NCBI GenBank assembly: GCA_013365325.1
Contig: JABVXV010000088.1
Span: forward strand, 1-64,000
Direction of reading: 5' to 3'
Length of the DNA: 64,000 bases
Source: Dipetalonema caudispina
Lineage: Eukaryota; Nematoda; Chromadorea; Rhabditida; Onchocercidae
This document shows, piece after piece, positions 1-10,698 of the stretch. A model generated the notes under the pieces. The model searched no databases and was not told the origin of the DNA. It saw nothing but the letters and a program-made list of their open reading frames with translations. How positions within the stretch are numbered: the first letter of the stretch is position 1; the number at the start of each line of letters is the position of its first letter. Both the position numbers and the translations under genes were made by a program.

Positions 1-569
1 GTAACTTTGCTTTCATTACTGGGCCCAGTGAAAGTTTGCTAAAATATCATCTTATTACGCGATATTTCTATTTGTTAAATCATTCTGGCTACATTGCAAT
101 GAATATTACACTTTCTTGCAATGCAATGGGAATAATTAGATGGTTAATTAATTGCTTGTATCACTGATTTTTGTTGCTTCGAAGAAATACGAATGGGAAA
201 GTCAAACAATTTTTTATATCTCTTTTGCTCTTTATGATGTAAGTATAGCAAAAGTACAATAATCTTACGGACGTGATACGTTAACGTGAATTGGAAGACA
301 TGTGATTGTATGAATGTAATTGGATGTTATTACTTAGCAGGTTAGATCTGATAGGAGAAATTTTCTGGTACTTAATATGTGCCACATTTTTGAACTTCTG
401 GAACTATTCAATGTTGCATTTTGGGGATAAGATTGTATATAGTTCAAAGTAAAGAATTACAATGGATAGCTGAGATAGGTAATGGATGGTGAGCGGTGTT
501 GATGGACGATGAGTGAAAGTAGTGAGGTTTGTGGTATTTTTTAAATTATATCTTAAAATGTTTGCAGGA
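1..569. other. Left edge, no gene recognised
   Basis: AT-rich sequence with no exon I can support. It ends in a good splice acceptor (TTTGCAG, ending at 567) two bases before the ATG of the next gene. It may be intergenic, the promoter of that gene, or an intron if the gene has further 5' exons. Confidence 0.4.
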
Positions 570-2466
570 ATGGATGTGAAAAGTGATGAATTGATTGCTG
601 AGCTCCGGAAAGCTGTATTAATCAAGAAAACAGGTTATTTTCTATCATATTTGAGCATTCATGGTGCATTTGTATTGCATTAACTTTTAGAAGATACGAA
701 GTGATCTTTATCCATTACTTTATCAGTGGAATAAAATGGCCTTTTCATGATATTTATTCTCAGTCCCATTTTGCATATCGATAGTTTTTATTGCAGAGAT
801 GGCTCGATTGAAGGAAGAATTTAACAGTTCCAAGAAACACTTAGCCTTGTTGACATCGCAGATTGCTGAAGGTCTGTTTGGCTCTTTGTTAAAATTTTTT
901 CACTTTTAATGGCGACTTTTGCTTGTGAATTTTATGGATGTATTTTAAGTTAACTTTAAATTAGTCGGTGTACTTGTGACACGCTGATCATTAAGTGATT
1001 TTAATAGCAGTTACACCTTTAACTGAATGTCTCTTTCTGTAAATTAGTCGAAGACTATGTTAGGTATACCTATATGGATTGGTATAATGAAATGCTGATT
1101 ACATGAGGAATATATTCTTGATAGATACAGCATCGTGAACAGTCTAGGCTTGATTGCTTACAGGAAGAGCAAAGATAGCTGCTAATAGAGTAAGAATTGC
1201 AACTTTGGATGCTGACAGATCCGCATGCATTCAGATAGAAAAGTTAAATGCAGACTTGATCGACAAGTAAGCATACTTGTTGTTTGCTTACATACAGGTT
1301 TCACGTTGGTGTTTCTCTTTTTTCTCTCAAATTACTGCTCGAATCTTTAAAATTATCCTATTAATTTATACAGACACGTCATATATTACTTGTATTTTGT
1401 TTAAATTACACTTTACTCCTTTTTGAATTAGTTGTTGCTTTCCACTTTCTTCTTTTGAAATATTGCGCAATTTTCATAGTTGTTTAGATTTGCTGCCATG
1501 TGTAAAGAAATATGCGCAATAAACGAAGAAACAGAGAAACAGGTCACAGAATTGCAATTGGAAATTGAAGCAGCAAAGGATATCAAAAGTGTTATTAGCA
1601 TCTATGAGGAAACGTTAGGAATGTTGCGTAGCATGGTAAGTTTTTTTCTGTGTACTGACCGACTAATCAGTTCATATTACCTTTTTAGCTTATCATTGCC
1701 CTGAAATGTATAGCATAATACATAAAACCAGAACCTATATTATTGTTCACTGGTTGCTATCTATTGTTGATCAATCATTTCAGAGACATTTTTAATTTTT
1801 ACTTAAGAAGTAATTTCTGGGTTAAAATTACTGGTAAAATTAATTTTTTCAGAGATTTGGTAACGACGATGGCATGAATGATACACGTAAAGATATTGAG
1901 AGTGCACAGAACGAATGTAAGCTATTCATTTCTGTTTATGATTCGTTTTGACGTTTATCAAATAGGGAATTAATTTCATGTTTCAGTACAGATGTTGTCG
2001 AGTGAGGTGCAGTCTTTTGAAGTGAGTGAAAAGGCACTGAGTGATAAACTGAATAATGTTGCATATGCTGATATTCCATTGGCAGTTAAACATCAAATTT
2101 AGTGAGTTTTATCTCTAATTTTGCAATACTTTAATATAATTAATTTTGCAATATTGGTCATACTCATCTTTACCATCCCAAGAATGGATTTTATGTTCAT
2201 ATTGATGTGAGATTCGAGCCCATCTAATAGCCATTAGAAACCTTTTCCTTCATTTCCAATGACGTTCAATATACCCTACTACCAGTGAAAACTGATAGAA
2301 AAATGAGAAAGTTTTAAAATATATATTGCGCAATATCTCTTCAGAACAGGAATTTATTTACAGTCATGATTTGAAGAGACGCAAAGGGGAGTTGGTTCGT
2401 AAGCTTATGCATGCACGACTCAGTCGAAGCCGTCTGGATTCACGATTTGTGATGAGCGATTTGTGA
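570..2466 (+). CDS. Small coiled-coil protein, unknown function
   Basis: I do not recognise the family. Seven exons join in one open frame: 570-633, 797-871, 1164-1266, 1488-1635, 1853-1916, 1987-2101 and 2364-2466. They give about 223 residues ending in TGA. Composition is rich in Lys, Glu, Leu, Ala and Ser with heptad-like spacing over most of residues 1-185, suggesting a long alpha-helical coiled coil. No signal peptide or membrane segment is visible. The last ~40 residues are basic (LKRRKGELVRK, then ARLSRSRLDSRF). The ATG lies two bases after a TTTGCAG acceptor, the usual arrangement for a trans-spliced nematode mRNA, so I chose it as start; an upstream coding exon is not excluded. An AATAAA at 2604-2609 is a candidate polyadenylation signal. 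A structural role such as kinetochore, centrosome or cytoskeleton is possible, but nothing in the sequence specifies it. Confidence 0.72.
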
Positions 2467-3434
2467 ATATACTATACCAATATGTTGTTATGTTGTTAGA
2501 AATGAAGGATTAGATACGATGTAAAACGCACTAAAATGGGTAAACGCTTTTGCTGCTGACAAAATAAGTAAGGAGCATTATATCAGGAGACATGGTGTAG
2601 GGAAATAAAGTAAAAGTGTTTTCGGCTTTAGTTAATTTTTTCTTGAATTTGAATTACGGTTCGCTTTGCCCTTCTTCATAACCGTTTGTGGAATATGGTT
2701 TGAGGAAGAATTGGAGTGGAGGAGTTTGTCATATAGTGCATGGTACATCAATACTTCATATTGGACAGTAAAATGATCTTTTTTTCGAGTGATAAAAGTG
2801 ACCAATTGTAAAGAAAAAAGAATTGATGGTCGCTTCATATTTTGTACTCAATTAATTATCATTGTTGCTTCGTGTCGTTTTGTTTATTTGTAAAAAATCT
2901 TGTCAGTAATAATATATTTTAGCTGTGAAATTATGTCAGACTGTCGAAATATTTACGCAATACTCATAGCTTTATCACACAGACTACACCATGCACACGC
3001 AAGAAATTGATTTTGGCGGAGTGTGTATTACAGGCGTAGAGATTACCTGAGAGTAACCATTTACTTGTAAATTATTAATAACATTTCAATAATAGGTTGA
3101 GACCTCCTTCCCATTTTTGGGATCGATTTAGGTGTGTTGCACAATTACGCATTGAAATGGCCACGTGACCACACTTCCAAAACATGTATATTGCCACTTT
3201 TCAAATTATTTCTTTTACCCAACTTATTGCAAGTGCTTTATTTGCCCCGCATTGCTGCAGGCCTTAAGTACCATGGTCAGATTTTTCTGAAAGCCTTAAC
3301 TTAAAATACCCACCAGATCGTAGGCCAATATGATATACAGCAATATGGTGTGTGTTACAATTGAGTGGTGGCCACAATCTGCAACATATATTTCTTCTTA
3401 CTACAAAAGCGGGGGGATTGAGGAAGCGACTTCT
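2467..3434. other. 3' UTR and intergenic spacer
   Basis: Contains the likely 3' UTR of the coiled-coil gene with an AATAAA at 2604-2609. No further coding exon is evident. Open frames here lack splice context and family resemblance. Confidence 0.4.
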
Positions 3435-3506
3435 TGCGTCAGGGGGGAATCGAACCCCCGTCGATTGCTTGGAAGGCAACCATGCTGACCATTACACCAC
3501 TGACGC
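3435..3506 (-). tRNA. tRNA-Gly (anticodon UCC)
   Basis: On the minus strand the 72-nt sequence begins GCGTCAG and ends CTGACGC plus discriminator A, so the seven-base acceptor stem pairs perfectly. The D arm is GTGTAATGGTCAGCA. The anticodon loop is CCTTCCA with TCC at the anticodon. The T arm contains GGGGGTTCGATTCCCCC. No intron is present. The sequence closely follows animal tRNA-Gly(UCC). It is a lone tRNA gene, and its own A box and B box (GGTTCGATTCC) would serve as the RNA polymerase III promoter. Confidence 0.95.
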
Positions 3507-5379
3507 TTCTGAAAATGCCTAATTGCACCTTCTGAATATTTTATTTTCAAATTGTATTCTTTATATTTTTATATTTCTTTGATTATCTCTCTATTCCGAA
3601 TTGAAAATCCCATAAACTAAACTCAGTTACGCTGTTGTATTATTTCTCCCAATTATTTTTGCTTATGTTGATAGATCGCTTGTTTTTGATGGCCTGCATA
3701 ATTAGAAATTATTGATTTTCTAGTTTACCTGAGTTGATATTTATTTTTTCTAACACATTCGAATTAATTTAGATAATTATTTACTAAATTCAATGATGTG
3801 TCAATTATCATACTATTGGGAAGAGTATTTCATAGTCTAATGATTCCTTTAAATGATACAATTCTTGGTGTAACATTCCTTTTGTAATATTATGCAAATT
3901 TCCTTTCTTTTCAAAAAATTTTATTTCCTGTTTATCGCATTATTTATACTAAACGATCAGGTAATAGTATTCGTAGAAGATACCAATGCATATATTTCAT
4001 TCTCGAGCATAATTCAAAATTTTCATCCGAACAATTTACCATATTATGCAAATTTCTAAAATGTTTTCATTCATTACAAATTATTCCGGTGATTATCGGC
4101 AAAATAAACTGTTCAATATCAAGGAATGGTCAATTAATGTTCGTGAATTAGAATTGTAGAAATATGAGTGATTTAAATTTGGAAATTTGACTTTCCTCGG
4201 AACGATTCAGAATACAAACTTAAATTTATTTTTCCAAAATTAATATTTGTAAAGAATGTAAGCATTTTGTTTCATAAAGATTACATAAAGATTCTTGTAT
4301 CGATAGAAATTATGTGCTGTTCAAAAGATAGATTGCCTAAAAATGGACAAAAATATTGGAAATTCCATGAAATCCTCGAAATGATGAAAGATAAGAGCCT
4401 ATATTGGAATCTTTTGCATAAATGATAATAAATTAAGTTGATCATTTACAAATTTTGTACATATCAAAATCAAACATTTGTTCCCTGTTAACATAAAATA
4501 TAAAAATTTAAATGTTGACATAAAATATAAAATTGGAAAATTTTAAGATTTAAATCATCGTTCCTCAGAAGGAAATATTTGTTGATAAAGTACGGTTACA
4601 AAATTCTCCTCTTATAATAATGTCAATAAGTGATTCATTACATTGAATGATTAAAACAATTGTGGCATTTCATAGTTGCAAAATTGGTGACATTGTATGA
4701 CTTACTACTTTAGTTCACATTAACTTTTTATGCTAATTTAAAAATCATTTCGGAAAAACAAAGAAAATGCTAATTTCTGAGGAAAGAAATGCAACGACTG
4801 TGAAAGCTTCAGATTCTACAACAATTAATAACGAATCATTTTGACAAGTTGTTCCATGAAGACGTATGAAAATAATGTTATATTCCACTATTTGTGATTG
4901 GTGAATTTCACTATATTTTGTAAGCAAAAAATTATATCTGGCACGATTTTACGTATGGAAAAGTTAAGATGAAATTTAAGGAGATTTAAAGAAAAAAATT
5001 TTAATTAAACGCATTCTACGTTTAATTAATAAGATTACGAATAAATTTGATTATACCAAACTATTAAAATTATTCAGATACTTCTATCCAATTCCGCAAT
5101 ATCTGTTCACATCGAATGATTGCAATTAACGAGAACGTAGGGGTAAATGCTGATACGTAAATGATGATACCTCACGTGGATCCATCCAAATGCTGATACG
5201 TAAATGATGATACCTCACGTGCATCAACATTAGCAATCTATGAGGATACATGTAATGGTGCAGGTATATTATATCAAAAATTAAGGAAACAATATGTTTA
5301 TTGTATACCAGACAACTATTATCGTACCATCGGATATCAGATAATAGAAAAGCAATAAAGATAAAAATCGTTGGCAAAT
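3507..5379. other. Gene-free AT-rich spacer
   Basis: No exon, RNA gene or mobile element is recognisable between the tRNA and the sperm-protein pseudogene. The only structure I see is the 2 x 34 bp direct repeat at 5145-5221. Confidence 0.45.
5145..5221. repeat. Two-copy direct repeat, 34 bp at 43 bp period
   Basis: A 34-bp stretch beginning AAATGCTGATACGTAAATGA at 5145-5178 recurs without change at 5188-5221, separated by a 9-bp spacer containing a GGATCC. Both copies end in CACGTG, so the block carries two E-box-like palindromes. It lies about 160 bp downstream of the stop of the frameshifted sperm-protein gene. Confidence 0.85.
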
Positions 5380-6109
5380 TTACTCAGCTTTCATGGGTAA
5401 GATCACTTCACCAGCTTGAGCTCCAGCTTTAAAAGGTGCCTGAGGATCATCTTCTTCATCTGGTACCTCAGCCCATTGTACCACAAACTTATCTTCTTTT
5501 GGTGGTCTTTGTAGACACATTATCGTTAATTCAGTTTTGAGAAACAAACCCATATACTGGTGTGACACGATAATGTTCATTGTTTGTTGATTTTACCTGT
5601 ATTTTATTTTTCTTTTTTAAATGAATCTTAAATGTAATCCAATTCTACTTGATTGTTTTGTCAAAAGTGTTCTTCAAAATTAAATGATGAATTAAAATGG
5701 AAATGAAGATTTATTGCATCAATTATTACGACAGATTTTCAATTTCTTAATCAACCTTAGATTTAATTTCTTCTCTCATTGAAATAAATTGAAAGATTTT
5801 GCCAGTGTTAAATTTTTTTCGGATGATATGATTTTTTAAAACTTCTTGTATTGTTGAATAATTTGATTCTTTCTTCCCTATAGGTACTAATTCTAAAATC
5901 TTATACTTCCTCGCATTGAATTTTACTTCTACTTCTTGTATCGGTACTTATAAATAAATATGGAGTGGGGAATCATAATTTGAAATATGAATTAATAAAG
6001 ATGTTACTTTAAAACTCAAACAGCTCTCCATCTGATTGATAATGTTTACAATTCCACTACCGCCAACGGCAGAAAAAGTAATATTTGGTGGGTTAATATT
6101 AAGTGCCAT
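5380..6109 (-). pseudogene. SSP-type MSP-domain sperm protein, frameshifted
   Basis: Minus strand, two exons: 6109-6008 (34 codons, ATG to SCLSFK) and 5596-5380. The product resembles the nematode sperm-specific SSP proteins (SSP-19 type), small cytoplasmic proteins with one immunoglobulin-like MSP domain, normally about 107-109 residues. Shared landmarks in order are NPPN near the N-terminus, a conserved FK / VKSTNNEHYRVTPVYGFV exon junction, PPKEDKFVVQWAEVP, and DPQAPFKAGAQAGEV close to the C-terminus. The reading frame does not run through exon 2: after YGFVSQN it meets TGA, and the downstream part is read in another frame from about 5540 onward. Exon 2 is 217 nt, one more than a multiple of three, so one base is extra or two are missing. 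Apart from this break the coding sequence is intact, so it is either a young pseudogene or a single-base sequence error in a live gene. Assignment to the SSP family is secure; functional status is not. Confidence 0.8.
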
Positions 6110-6659
6110 GCTATCTTTCCTTTCCTTTTTTTTTTCTTTCTTTCTTTTCCTATAATAGAAATATAAAATGAGCCTTTTAAGCAGTTGAAATTAAATTGTA
6201 CAATTGAGTAAAATTGAAAATAATGGCTACATTTATGTTAGCATTCTTTTAAGCTAATTTTGCTTAAATTAATTGGTCAATTAAAGTTCAATGTGCAATA
6301 TGTTGTTTCAACCATTCATGCGAACATTATTTCAGGGATTTGAACACTTGTAGCAATGTTATTAGAGCAATTTTATATTGAAAAATCTTGAAAATTTTTT
6401 CTTCTTGTTCGACGATAATTTCTTTCCTGTCAATATTTATTACAAATCTAAATTTAAAAAATAGAATTAGCATTACTCGGATAATATCCGGGGAATTCAT
6501 AATTATCAAGTGCTAATATTGCTACAAATTTTATGCATCATTATTATAGCAATTAGTTTCTCGAAGAAATAATTCATTATTTAGAAGAATAGATTGTAAG
6601 ACAAGTTCGGAGTTCACGATTCGGTGTTTAGTGTAAAAAGTTTTTCCAATTCATTTAGT

Positions 6660-6684
6660 TAAGATACCTGTAGCAGGTATCTTA
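6660..6684. repeat. Perfect 11-bp inverted repeat, 3-nt loop
   Basis: TAAGATACCTG, loop TAG, then CAGGTATCTTA. It would form a stable small hairpin in DNA or RNA. No neighbouring gene explains it; it may be chance or an eroded repeat. Confidence 0.6.
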
Positions 6685-7282
6685 GTTGGCTTGAAAACTT
6701 CACTTTATATTCAGTGAATTCAAATTTTGAATTGGTAGCAAATTCTCACTAACGATCACTTTAGATCAAATCAATTTCACTGAAGAAAAAAAATCAAAGG
6801 ATTGATATGAGGTGATAGTAGGATTGGTTTGATTGCAGAAAGGACGACAATATCAATTTATCATTGATATTTCTATCATTTCATTCCCTAATTTTTAAAA
6901 TATATAAAGTGAATTTATAATGAACCGATAATAGCACAAATATTATTACGTTTTTGTAGAAAGATAGTAAAGGATATTGTTGAAGAATAAATGATCGTTA
7001 AGTCATTAAGAAGAGAACCATTCATTGATGGTTATCACAAGAACAGAATAAAATGTGGAATTAATTTTACAAATTAAATATTTACAAAGTATTATTTATC
7101 CTTCATTGCCCTCTATACTTATCCTTTTCGAAATTTTCAACCTTTTCTTCTACTTCAACGATATTTGAATACTTTTCAAAAGATACAAACATATATTTAT
7201 TTTCCATTTGGATCTTGCAAGTTTTGAATTAATTAAGTTAGCTCTTCAATGAGTATTTGAATTGCATAAACTTCGACAAATA

Positions 7283-7310
7283 CATACATACATGCATGCA
7301 TGTATGTATG
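7283..7310. repeat. 28-bp perfect palindrome
   Basis: A perfect, uninterrupted palindrome built of CATA and CATG tetranucleotides around a central GCATGC. It may derive from a CATA/TATG microsatellite. No function is implied. Confidence 0.8.
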
Positions 7311-8403
7311 CATTGCAGAATATTCATCATATTTAGGTAAAATTGGATTAAAAAATTGAAGTTGTTATTTTCATATATGCATTGGAAGTTTTTTATTTTG
7401 TTTAAATGATATAATAAGAGTATTCATTTCAATATAATTATTTATTGTATAACTTTTCATTGCCAATAATAGGTTGGATCAATTCTGTCATTATAATTGT
7501 TTTTTTTTTTTTTTTTTTTTTTTCAAAACATGAGTAAATATCAGATCATGATTAATTATTTTTTAGGATGAAAGTGAAATAGTTCTTTTTTTTTCAAAAA
7601 AATTTAATATATTTCTGCTGATCAAATATTGTGAACTAAACGCGTATTCATACGTAAAACTTGTGAAATGGTTCATAAATACATTTTGAATTTATCACTT
7701 TCAATTTTGTAATTAATAAATTTGCCTTTGCTAATGTAATGTTTGTATTTTTTGCAGATAATTATAAAAAAAAAAAAAAGAGAAATATAATCAAATTTTT
7801 TCAATCGTGTGCCAATTCATAACAGGTTTTTTACATTATTTTTCGCACTTAATTTTTTTTTTTCTTTTTTTCGATTTTTTTTTTCTTGCTTTGTCAAATG
7901 ATTAATGTAATTTTAGTCAATTGGAAATAGTTTTGTAAAGAATTAAAATTTTATCAACAATTGAGGAGCTTAGTTTATAAATATGGCACATGATATTTTA
8001 TTTTTTACTTCTTTTTTAGAGTATAATTTTTGTTTAGCGCAAGCAATTATTTCATCCAATTATGGTCTACCAATTCAAAATATGCTTCTTCCAAATAAAG
8101 GTTAGCGTAACAACTGCATATAGTTATTGTTGCCTATATTACAGTGGGTAATACAACATAAAATGACCATTGAGGTCCACTTTAGTCCACTTTTAGCAAC
8201 CTAGTAAGATATACAAAAGAAAAAAAATGACTACTCATTTGACCATCTAGAAGATTTGTGAAATGTAATGAAGGTATTAAAATTGAATAATATTCCGACA
8301 GTGCCGGATGAAGTTATTATCCTGAAATACATCTTTGATTTCAGTTTTCATATTCACTCAAACCATTATTTAAAAAAAAAAGTGTTTTGTATTGCAGTTG
8401 TGC

Positions 8404-9405
8404 ATGTATATTATGTCGGGAGTGAATATCGCCTTAGCTATTCTCTTATTACTATTTTCCACAATTCAGAAAGGTACAACTGTGCATGCTGTTGCAGATT
8501 ACTTCTGTTTCATCATTTTCATTCTTATTGCTATTTTGATGGCTTTATCCGCGACAAAAGAGAATCTTGTTTTGCTCTTGCTTGGAGCAACGGTAATCAC
8601 ACTTAATTTAACTTTAAACTAACATTTTCGTCAGCTTAATAAACATTTTGTTATTCAAAAATCATTTCCAGAATTTTCATCTTTTACTTTTCCTTACCAA
8701 AATTCTTCGATGTTTTAAATTCTTTTTTCACTCTAACCTTATTTCTGCTCAAATTTCCTACAGGCTTTTCTAATCTTTTATCAATTGAATATTACACATA
8801 ATTGACTATCATTATCACTATTTTTAATATTAACGATGATTTTAGATAGCTATCCTAATTTTACTATTGATTGCACTCATATATCATCTTTTTTATTGTT
8901 ACAGAAATCGAGTTGACAGTGAGTCTTTAGTCGTAACCATTTCTATGATGTAGTAAATTGTAGGCGAAAATAAGAAATGTTGAGACGAATAACCAGAAAA
9001 GAGCCAACAATTAAAAAAAAAAAAATCATTTCAGGCGTTTTCACTGAGCCTAGATTAGCATGTGACATGATTTGAATAAGAAATGTTAGGCTATTAATTT
9101 TAGATAGAAGAATTCAGAAAAAGTAAGGATATAGGATTTGTAGGATAGTTTTAAAATATTTGAAGGAAGTTCATTTCTCCACTAGATACAGCAAAATAAT
9201 GGTGATATAATTTTCAGTAATCGAAGTTGCCGGTTCAGCGTTTATTTATTTAGCCATAATAATCGTTTCTGGATTTAGCACTTTTGTTGCAACACGTTGG
9301 AGAATATATGTCACTCTTAGAAAGAAAGCCAAGAAGCAACGGAAGATATCAAAGAAAGCGAATGCTATTAGGAAGAATAAAAATAAAATAATTAATGCAA
9401 AATAA
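8404..9405 (+). CDS. Small four-helix membrane protein with basic tail
   Basis: Family not recognised. Three exons in frame: 8404-8592, 8846-8918 and 9218-9405, giving 149 residues (146 if the second ATG at 8413 is used). Four hydrophobic segments are visible: VNIALAILLLLFSTI near the N-terminus, FCFIIFILIAILMAL, a long one beginning NLVLLLLG and continuing across the exon 1/2 junction as IAILILLLIALIYHLF, and FIYLAIIIVSGFSTFVA. A Lys/Arg-rich C-terminal tail of about 40 residues (LRKKAKKQRKISKKANAIRK) follows and should be cytoplasmic by the positive-inside rule. The first ATG is six bases after a TTGCAG acceptor with no coding exon before it, which fits trans-splicing. The tetraspan layout and small size could suit a channel accessory, claudin-like or trafficking protein, but there are no diagnostic cysteines or motifs. 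Exon continuity makes the gene itself credible. Confidence 0.68.
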
Positions 9406-10698
9406 TAATATCGGAAAGGGAAGATATCGCCTATCCATTATAGCATTATTACAATTTATAATTATATGCAAATGTAAACAATCGAATATAAATCTGTTAA
9501 TGACATTAATTAAAAATTTTTATTTGAACTATTGTATGTGATTTTCTTTTGACACTTTAATTCATTCATTTCTATGGATGTTACTGTAATTAGCACTTAC
9601 ATTAGGACATTTATTCGTTTCTTGATAATACACTGTTCCTTAACAATCGGAAAGATTTATATTTTTACCAAAGATATCAGGATCATCAGTTAGCAGTGAT
9701 AACGGCAGGTAGTGGAGACAAAAGGTGAAAAGTTGAAGAAAGGATGTGAACTTATTTTGATTTCAATTCAATTCAATCATCTAAATCTTTTGCACAATTC
9801 TATCATACTTTTGTCTGAGCAAGTGGAAATTGTAGAGTCTTCCATGTAAAACCCGAATTCACAAAAATAAAACTGAAACTGCGTGGCTTTCAAGGAATCC
9901 GGAATAATGATATTAAATATTTACAGTTTTTGATAATGATCATTAACTTTATAGGATTAATTCATCCCGAAAATCGATTTTAATTGAAATTGCATTTTTA
10001 ATTTGACAAAGCTTTGATTTGCATATTAACTTAAGTATTATTTACGTATAGCAAATTTCAGCTATGGTAAGGAAAAATTTAAAGCCTCGCAGCATCACAA
10101 CATATATTAATACATTATGTAAAAGAATTCGTATTTTTACTGACGTGAAATATAGTGTGAACAGAAATCAAACGTGGAATAAAGCACCAATAATAAAAAG
10201 CTTTCAGTAATATTTACCGATTTTATTTTATTTGGCGAAATAATTCTTATTCAAACAGGAATTGATCTTTTGCTTCCCATTTTTCACCTATAAAGCTAGC
10301 CCTTGGAGATATATTACAGGTAAGGCTTAGGTCCTAATATAGAAGTTTGGCTGTTTTAGTGAAACATCCATAAAAATTTGAATTATTAATTCATGAAAGA
10401 ACTGATAAACTCGACTAATGGAAGTCTTTTATGAATATATTTCAAATATTTGTCGCGAATATCACTATCTTTCACAATGTCGGATGATAAGAAATAAAAT
10501 AAAGAAATGCTTACAATGGAAATTTCAATAAAGTTGAGAACAGGAAGGAATTAATGCAATACTGCATAGATGCGTTGCTAATGAAAGAACATTTTCTACA
10601 GCTATTCCAATCACTTATTAATCTCATTCTTCATGCCTGAATCTATGAGTGAACTAAATTCGGTAGAATGATTTAAGTTGATATGAAATTCGCTGCAA
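9406..10698. other. Convergent intergenic region
   Basis: Lies between the stop codons of the convergent membrane-protein and astacin genes, so it holds both 3' UTRs. No other gene is seen. Confidence 0.4.

Larger units (their letters stand above)
6110..8403. other. Gene-free spacer with two palindromes
   Basis: AT-rich sequence with long T and A runs (for example 7500-7523 and around 7860-7890). No coding exon is recognised. Two perfect inverted repeats are listed separately. Confidence 0.4.
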
